Position numbers and translations under genes: made by a program. 5,202 nucleotides of DNA from Sulfuricurvum sp. Its GTDB lineage: Bacteria; Campylobacterota; Campylobacteria; Campylobacterales; Sulfurimonadaceae. How positions within the stretch are numbered: position 1 is the first letter of the stretch; each line of letters begins with the position of its first letter. Below, piece by piece: positions 4,930 through 5,202 of this stretch. The notes below the pieces were generated by a model that made no database searches, was not told the DNA's origin, and saw nothing but the letters and a program-made list of their open reading frames with translations. Where the stretch lies: NCBI GenBank assembly GCA_024635855.1, contig JAGXHZ010000088.1, positions 1-5,202 on the forward strand. The letters are read 5' to 3'.

Positions 4930-5202
4930 CTATACCCAAAACTCTAAAAAACGCTCTTCATCATTGTTTTCTTTGACAATAATCTCAATCATTTCACGAA
5001 CACACGCATCTCCACCAACACGATCAAGAACGTGAGCGATGGGTTTTAGATAATGTGATCCATCACTGGGAGTAAATGGACGACCAGACCATTGTAAAAG
5101 ACGATAATCGTTCAAATCATCCCCGATTACTGCAACCTCTTCGGGTAAGATCCCAAGTTTGCTGCACAACTCTTGTGCAACACCAAGCTTATCTTTGACC
5201 CC
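4930..5202 (-). CDS. kdsC: 3-deoxy-D-manno-octulosonate 8-phosphate phosphatase KdsC, C-terminal part (cut by window edge)
   Basis: KdsC is a cytosolic HAD-superfamily phosphatase that removes phosphate from Kdo 8-phosphate to give Kdo, the inner-core sugar of lipopolysaccharide. Only the last 90 codons are in the window; the reading frame is open to the right edge. The visible part begins GVKDKLGVAQEL, where the lysine of GVKDK fits HAD motif III. It continues with HAD motif IV, VIGDDLNDYRLLQWSG, whose aspartates bind magnesium. The GGDACVREMIEII segment matches the KdsC C-terminal region (GGxGAVRE in relatives). The catalytic DxDG motif is off the window, so activity cannot be confirmed. 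The tail after IIVKENN is longer than the core family end. The TAG stop at 4932-4930 touches the lptC ATG without any gap. Confidence 0.9.
   Translation of the reverse strand, partial: GVKDKLGVAQELCSKLGILPEEVAVIGDDLNDYRLLQWSGRPFTPSDGSHYLKPIAHVLDRVGGDACVREMIEIIVKENNDEERFLEFWV

Noticed and set aside
1..5202. Search for an undescribed defence, mobile or secondary-metabolism system
   Set aside because: All genes but one belong to recognised housekeeping families in a conserved order; there are no integrases, direct repeats, tRNA-adjacent junctions or compositional breaks that I can see.

Overview
The window looks like ordinary housekeeping DNA from a free-living member of the Campylobacterota (Epsilonproteobacteria). 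The gene order kdsC-lptC-lptA-engB-(membrane protein)-PBP2 matches, from memory, the Campylobacter jejuni Cj0647-Cj0652 and Helicobacter pylori HP1570-HP1565 neighbourhoods. The moderate GC content and an inserted arginine-type acetyltransferase point to a sulfur-oxidising relative such as Sulfuricurvum or Sulfurimonas; this genus-level guess is inference only.

Layout. At the left edge is the 5' part of queC (minus strand, cut by the window end), which makes the queuosine precursor preQ0. A 54-bp gap separates it from the divergently transcribed ybeY (plus strand), the 16S rRNA-processing endoribonuclease. The two promoters in this gap appear to be superimposed in opposite orientation, and the ybeY mRNA may be leaderless. 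The 3' end of ybeY overlaps tail-to-tail with the 3' end of a long minus-strand operon that fills the rest of the window.

The operon, in its own reading direction (right to left), is: kdsC (3' part only), lptC, lptA, engB, a GNAT acetyltransferase resembling short N-acetylglutamate synthases, a small polytopic membrane protein, and mrdA (PBP2). Successive genes overlap, abut or lie at most 8 nt apart, so translation is probably coupled. The operon joins lipopolysaccharide assembly (Kdo synthesis in KdsC; LPS transport across the periplasm by LptC and LptA), ribosome assembly (EngB) and cell-wall elongation (PBP2, perhaps with an MreD-like partner). It thus couples envelope growth with translation capacity.

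I saw no mobile element, CRISPR array, tRNA, rRNA or convincing terminator. There is no gene-free stretch longer than 54 bp. I found no new multigene system. The items most worth checking are the symmetric divergent promoter pair, a possible Cys3His metal site beside the PBP2 active site, the unassigned membrane protein, the cysteine cluster of the acetyltransferase, and a substituted P-loop glycine in EngB.
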